Shown here piece by piece: positions 6,471-8,868 of a DNA stretch of 8,868 nt. The notes under the pieces are model-generated. The model was not told the origin of the DNA. It made no database searches and saw nothing but the letters and a program-made list of their open reading frames with translations. Every line of letters begins with the position of its first letter. Positions within the stretch are counted from its first letter, which is position 1. The stretch is from NCBI GenBank assembly GCA_013695115.1, contig JACDBD010000418.1, forward strand, positions 1-8,868. The letters run 5' to 3'. This stretch comes from Actinomycetota bacterium. GTDB taxonomy: Bacteria; Actinomycetota; Acidimicrobiia; IMCC26256; JACDBD01. The position numbers and the translations under genes were made by a program.

Positions 6471-6515
6471 AGCGGCTCGCCGCTCGGGTCCTCGACCCCT
6501 CGGTGGGTCCCGAGG
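6471..6515. other. Cluster of overlapping hairpins downstream of the molybdoenzyme
   Basis: AGCGG-CTCG-CCGCT (6471-6484) is a perfect 5-bp stem with a tetraloop. It is followed by three partly exclusive pairings: GGGT/ACCC (6486-6498), GACCC/GGGTC (6494-6509) and CCTCGG/CCGAGG (6498-6515). The cluster starts 38 bp after the molybdoenzyme stop and covers the GTG proposed for the next ORF. It could end the upstream transcript or control the next ORF by alternative folding. There is no U-rich tract, so a classical intrinsic terminator is not shown. Confidence 0.3.
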
Positions 6516-6868
6516 CCGATCTGCTCACGCGGCAGCGCAAGTTCGAGAAGGCCGAGAAGCGCGGCGTGCTCACGGTTGCGCGGGCGACCGCCGCCGGGGC
6601 GTCCACCAACGGGCACGGTGATGGCGACGGTGGCGGCGGCATCACGTGGCGGGAGAAGGACGAGGAGGAAGGCCGCCGGGCCGAGACCGTCGACCTTGCC
6701 GCCGCCGAGCGGGCCGAGACCGAGCCGAACGAAGCGGAGGAACCGGCGCAGCACCAGGCGGAGTCGAAGCCGGCGACCGACGACGACGAGAAGGACGACA
6801 CGTCCGGCCGGGAGGCCCGGGAGGATCTCCGCACCGGTCCCACTGGCGGGACCATCGGTCGGAGCTAG
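6503..6868 (+). CDS. Hypothetical acidic, probably disordered small protein (start uncertain)
   Basis: A 121-residue ORF that I do not recognise. Residues 1-35 are mixed and slightly basic (QRKFEKAEKRGVLTVARA). A Gly/Asp linker (36-46) follows, and then a strongly acidic, low-complexity tail rich in Glu, Asp, Ala and Arg with no hydrophobic core, likely disordered. Evidence that it is real: by my count only about 14 of 121 codons end in A or T, first positions are intermediate and second positions are AT-richest, the normal pattern for true genes in GC-rich genomes. The stop also lies only 3 bp from the convergent SDR stop. Evidence against: the GTG at 6503 has no ribosome-binding site or -10 and sits in a hairpin cluster. 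The same frame stays open and coding-like upstream to 6332 without any ATG, GTG or TTG. It may be a truncated remnant of a longer gene. Confidence 0.42.
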   Translation: MGPEADLLTRQRKFEKAEKRGVLTVARATAAGASTNGHGDGDGGGGITWREKDEEEGRRAETVDLAAAERAETEPNEAEEPAQHQAESKPATDDDEKDDTSGREAREDLRTGPTGGTIGRS

Positions 6869-6871
6869 TAG

Positions 6872-7681
6872 CTACCCACCCGGTTCGGTTGCCTTCGCCA
6901 TCTCCGCCACCATCGAGAGGAACGCGTCCGGGTTCTGGGTCTTGCCCACGACGATGTCGTGCTGCGACCCCAGGCCCCCCGGCATCTCGGGGGGTGCGTA
7001 GTACTCGAAGCCATCACCCTCGATGGCGCGCACGACCGCAGCCGCGCACTCGGCCGCGGGCACGAACGGCCCGTCGTAGAGCGCGGGATCGTTGTCGGGG
7101 AGGTCCCAGATCTCGGTCTCGATCGGGCCCGGGAGCACGAGCTTGGCGGCGACGCCGGTGCCGTGGAGGTCGATGGCCATCACCTCGGTCCATCCGCAGA
7201 GCGCGAACTTGGCCGCGCAGTAGGCGGCCTCGTGGGCGATGCCCAGCCGCCCGCCCAGGCTCGAGACGTTCACGATCTCACCCGAGCCTCGCTTCAGCAT
7301 CCGCGGCAGCACCGCCATCCCCATCCGGACCGGCGACGTGAAGTCGACGTCCATGACGTAGGCCACGTCGGCGGGGGTCAACCGCGTCAACGGCGTGCGC
7401 TTGGGGATGGCGGCGTTGTTGACCAGGCAGTCGAGGTGACCGAAGGCGTCCCACGCTTCCAGGGCCACCTGCTCCGCTCGTTCGAGGTCGCCGAGGTCCG
7501 CCGGCCACATGCGCGACTCAGGAGCATGGGCGCGGCACCGTTCCAGCACCTGCTCGAGCCGATCGGCCCGGCGGGCGACGATGCCGACGGTGGCGCCCGC
7601 CTCCGCCAGCTGGGGCGCGAGCTCGGCGCCGATCCCCGACGACGCGCCGGTGACGAGGATGTTGGTGCCGGCGATCTTCAC
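6872..7681 (-). CDS. Short-chain dehydrogenase/reductase (classical SDR)
   Basis: A 269-residue NAD(P)-dependent oxidoreductase with a Rossmann fold. From the GTG at 7681: the nucleotide-binding motif TGASSGIG is at 11-18; R37 and R38 at the end of the second strand favour NADP(H); D62 sits in the ADLGD segment that contacts the adenine; NNAA is at 88-91. The catalytic triad is S141, Y154 and K158 (YxxxK reads YCAAK), and the PG-x-x-x-T motif is LPGPIET (183-189). All key residues are present, so the enzyme should be active; the substrate is unknown. An ATG at 7699 would add six residues (MLPSPP) that fit no SDR feature. The GTG is preferred because it gives a typical N-terminus (KIAGTNILVTG) and lies 8 nt after a TAnnnT hexamer. 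The gene is convergent with the acidic small ORF and divergent from the amine oxidase, with which it may share regulation. Confidence 0.93.
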   Translation of the reverse strand: MKIAGTNILVTGASSGIGAELAPQLAEAGATVGIVARRADRLEQVLERCRAHAPESRMWPADLGDLERAEQVALEAWDAFGHLDCLVNNAAIPKRTPLTRLTPADVAYVMDVDFTSPVRMGMAVLPRMLKRGSGEIVNVSSLGGRLGIAHEAAYCAAKFALCGWTEVMAIDLHGTGVAAKLVLPGPIETEIWDLPDNDPALYDGPFVPAAECAAAVVRAIEGDGFEYYAPPEMPGGLGSQHDIVVGKTQNPDAFLSMVAEMAKATEPGG

Positions 7682-7689
7682 GGGCGGCG

Positions 7690-7695
7690 ACGGTA
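7690..7695 (-). promoter_or_regulatory. Candidate -10 hexamer for the SDR gene (leaderless)
   Basis: TACCGT on the - strand, followed by 8 nt and the GTG at 7681. The same hexamer precedes the P450 gene. It lies inside the coding region if the alternative ATG at 7699 is used, which argues for the GTG start. It overlaps the + strand hexamer of the amine oxidase gene by two bases (7694-7695). Confidence 0.42.
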
Positions 7696-7699
7696 GCAT
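7694..7699 (+). promoter_or_regulatory. Candidate -10 hexamer for the amine oxidase gene
   Basis: TAGCAT on the + strand, ending 9 nt before the ATG at 7709. It fits the TAnnnT pattern seen before the other genes in the window but at the long end of the spacing range. No -35 and no Shine-Dalgarno sequence are visible. The overlap with the SDR hexamer means both promoters cannot be occupied by polymerase at once. Confidence 0.38.
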
Positions 7700-7708
7700 C
7701 ACGTCCCG

Positions 7709-8868
7709 ATGACCGCCGATGTGCTCGTGGTCGGCGCGGGCATGGCCGGCGTCACCGCCGCCCGGGAGTGTGCGCGGGCCGGACTCGACGTGGTCGTGGT
7801 CGAGGCCCAGGACCGCGTCGGCGGGCGCATCAACACCGCTCGTGACTTCTGCGACCACCCGGTCGAGCAGGGCGCCGAGTTCGTGCACACGGCCGAGGCC
7901 GACACCTGGCCCGAGGTACGCGCCGCCGGGTTCGAGACGATCCGTTGCAATCCCGCCGACGGCTACCTCATGTCGATCGGCGGTGCCCGCAGCCCGGATC
8001 TGTTCTCGGACCCGAGCCTGAAGAGGATGGGCGACCTCCTGAGCGAGGTCGAGCGCTGGGACGGGCCCGACATCACCGCCGCCGAGCTCATGGCGAGCAG
8101 GGACCTCGACGGCGTCGCCCGGGTCATGGCTGACCAGATGCTCACGATCCATCCGCTCGGCGACGCCGATCAGCTCGGCCTCCACGGCCTGCGCGACGAC
8201 CGGGTCGTCGACCTCGAGCGCGGCTGCGACTGGCGGGTCGCGGCCGGGTACGACTTGTTGCCGCGGCACATCGCCGAGGGTCTCGACGTCCGCCTCGGGT
8301 GGGAGGCGACGAACGTCGAGTGGTCGGCCGATACGGTCACGGTCGCGTCGGTGGCGGGGGAGGAGCTCACCGCCCGGGCGGTCGTGTGCACGCTGCCGGT
8401 GGGCGTGCTCAAGGCGGGCGCGGTGCGGTTCGAGCCCGACCTGCCCGCCACCAAATGGCGCGCTCTGAACGGCCTCGAGATGGGCCCGGTGCTCAAGCTT
8501 CTCTATCGCTTCGACGAGCCGTTCTGGCCCGACGACCTCACCATGCTCGGCTGCGACGGCCCCATCCGGCTGTACTGGACTCCGCTGTACGGGCGGGACG
8601 CCGCGCCCGCGGTCCTGACCGCGTACGTGAGCGGGCACCGGGCGCGGGCTCTCTCGGCGATGACCGAGGCGGAGGCGGCCGCGGTCGGCCTCGCTGACCT
8701 GGACCGGTTGTTTCCGGACACGCGTCCGTCACGGGGTGTGCAGGAGTACCGGCGCGTCGACTGGTGCACCAACCGCTTCACCCGCGGCGGCTACAGCTTC
8801 GTGCGCGTCGGCGGCGCCGGCTCCCGGGCGGCGCTGGCCGCGCCTGACACCGGCGCGCTGTTCTGGGC
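7709..8868 (+). CDS. Flavin amine oxidase (monoamine/polyamine oxidase family), 3' end missing
   Basis: The frame is open from the ATG at 7709 to the window edge, giving 386 residues without a stop. The FAD-binding dinucleotide motif is GAGMAG (9-14), followed by the ribose-binding acid E32 and the amine-oxidase signature DRVGGRINT (35-43). EQGAEFVH (near 53-60) matches the conserved segment next to the flavin. The visible end, AAPDTGALFW, matches the stretch that in this family leads into the conserved F-A-G-E-x-[TS] motif, so only the last FAD-contacting segment, perhaps 40-60 residues, is missing. Family members oxidise amines, polyamines, amino acids or methyl-lysine to imines, making hydrogen peroxide; the substrate here is unknown. 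There is no signal peptide, so it is likely cytoplasmic. The divergent SDR gene starts 27 bp away, so the two may be co-regulated, for example with the SDR acting on a carbonyl product. That link is speculative. Confidence 0.93.
   Translation, partial: MTADVLVVGAGMAGVTAARECARAGLDVVVVEAQDRVGGRINTARDFCDHPVEQGAEFVHTAEADTWPEVRAAGFETIRCNPADGYLMSIGGARSPDLFSDPSLKRMGDLLSEVERWDGPDITAAELMASRDLDGVARVMADQMLTIHPLGDADQLGLHGLRDDRVVDLERGCDWRVAAGYDLLPRHIAEGLDVRLGWEATNVEWSADTVTVASVAGEELTARAVVCTLPVGVLKAGAVRFEPDLPATKWRALNGLEMGPVLKLLYRFDEPFWPDDLTMLGCDGPIRLYWTPLYGRDAAPAVLTAYVSGHRARALSAMTEAEAAAVGLADLDRLFPDTRPSRGVQEYRRVDWCTNRFTRGGYSFVRVGGAGSRAALAAPDTGALFW

Noticed and set aside
6304..6855. - strand open frames at 6304-6855 and 6389-6754 opposite the small acidic ORF
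   Set aside because: They overlap the end of the molybdoenzyme gene, give Ser/Arg- or Leu/Pro-rich translations, and put the GC-richest codon position in the wrong place compared with the + strand frame.
7700..8638. Possible N-terminal extension of the SDR upstream to 8638 (- strand)
   Set aside because: The extra 300 or so residues are the antisense of the flavin amine oxidase, which carries clear FAD motifs. SDRs of this type begin just before the TGASSGIG motif, as with the GTG at 7681.
1..8868. CRISPR arrays, tRNA or rRNA genes, transposases, phage or defence genes
   Set aside because: I looked on both strands and found no spaced direct repeats, no cloverleaf with a conserved T-loop, and no integrase, transposase, nuclease or toxin-antitoxin motifs. 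The window appears to be ordinary metabolic chromosome.

Overview
The window comes from a very GC-rich bacterial chromosome. Codon third positions are almost all G or C, genes are tightly packed, and nearly every gene with its own promoter has a TAnnnT -10-like hexamer 7 to 9 nt before the start codon. That pattern fits leaderless transcription in Actinobacteria. The gene mix (carotenoid oxygenase, P450, SDR, flavin amine oxidase, molybdopterin oxidoreductase) suggests a free-living soil or aquatic actinomycete, possibly of the Acidimicrobiia. This placement is inferred from style and not from a marker gene.

Left part, + strand (1-2752): the last codons of a probable aldehyde dehydrogenase, then a Tat-signal carotenoid/stilbene oxygenase, then a cytochrome P450. 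The order suggests oxidative breakdown of an apocarotenoid, stilbenoid or terpenoid: the dioxygenase cleaves a double bond to aldehydes, the dehydrogenase oxidises an aldehyde to an acid, and the P450 hydroxylates. The P450 may also have its own promoter, lying inside a small inverted repeat.

Middle, - strand (2701-3941): a metallo-beta-lactamase-fold hydrolase (glyoxalase II / persulfide dioxygenase type) followed by a GNAT acetyltransferase. The two overlap and probably form one transcript. The GNAT gene runs tail-to-tail into the P450 gene, with 52 bp of antisense coding overlap.

Right-centre, + strand (4084-6432): a large stand-alone molybdopterin oxidoreductase with an N-terminal 4Fe-4S motif. 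It is divergent from the hydrolase, and its predicted -10 lies inside a perfect 6-3-6 palindrome. Near its C-terminal domain is an in-frame palindromic segment flanked by 8-bp direct repeats that looks inserted. It is followed by a hairpin-rich stretch and an unrecognised acidic small ORF (6503-6868) with a coding-like base pattern but an unclear start.

Right end: an SDR oxidoreductase (- strand, 6872-7681) and a flavin amine oxidase (+ strand, 7709 to the window edge, incomplete). They are divergent, with only 27 bp between start codons, and their predicted -10 hexamers overlap by 2 bp.

I see no tRNA, rRNA, CRISPR array, transposase, phage or recognisable defence system. The most interesting signals are the regulatory architecture (leaderless starts, palindromes on -10 sites, overlapping divergent promoters), the palindromic insertion in the molybdoenzyme, and that enzyme's unusual presumed metal-ligand position. 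Every gap between called genes is shorter than 300 bp. If the 6503-6868 ORF is not real, 6433-6871 would be a 439-bp stretch holding only the hairpin cluster.
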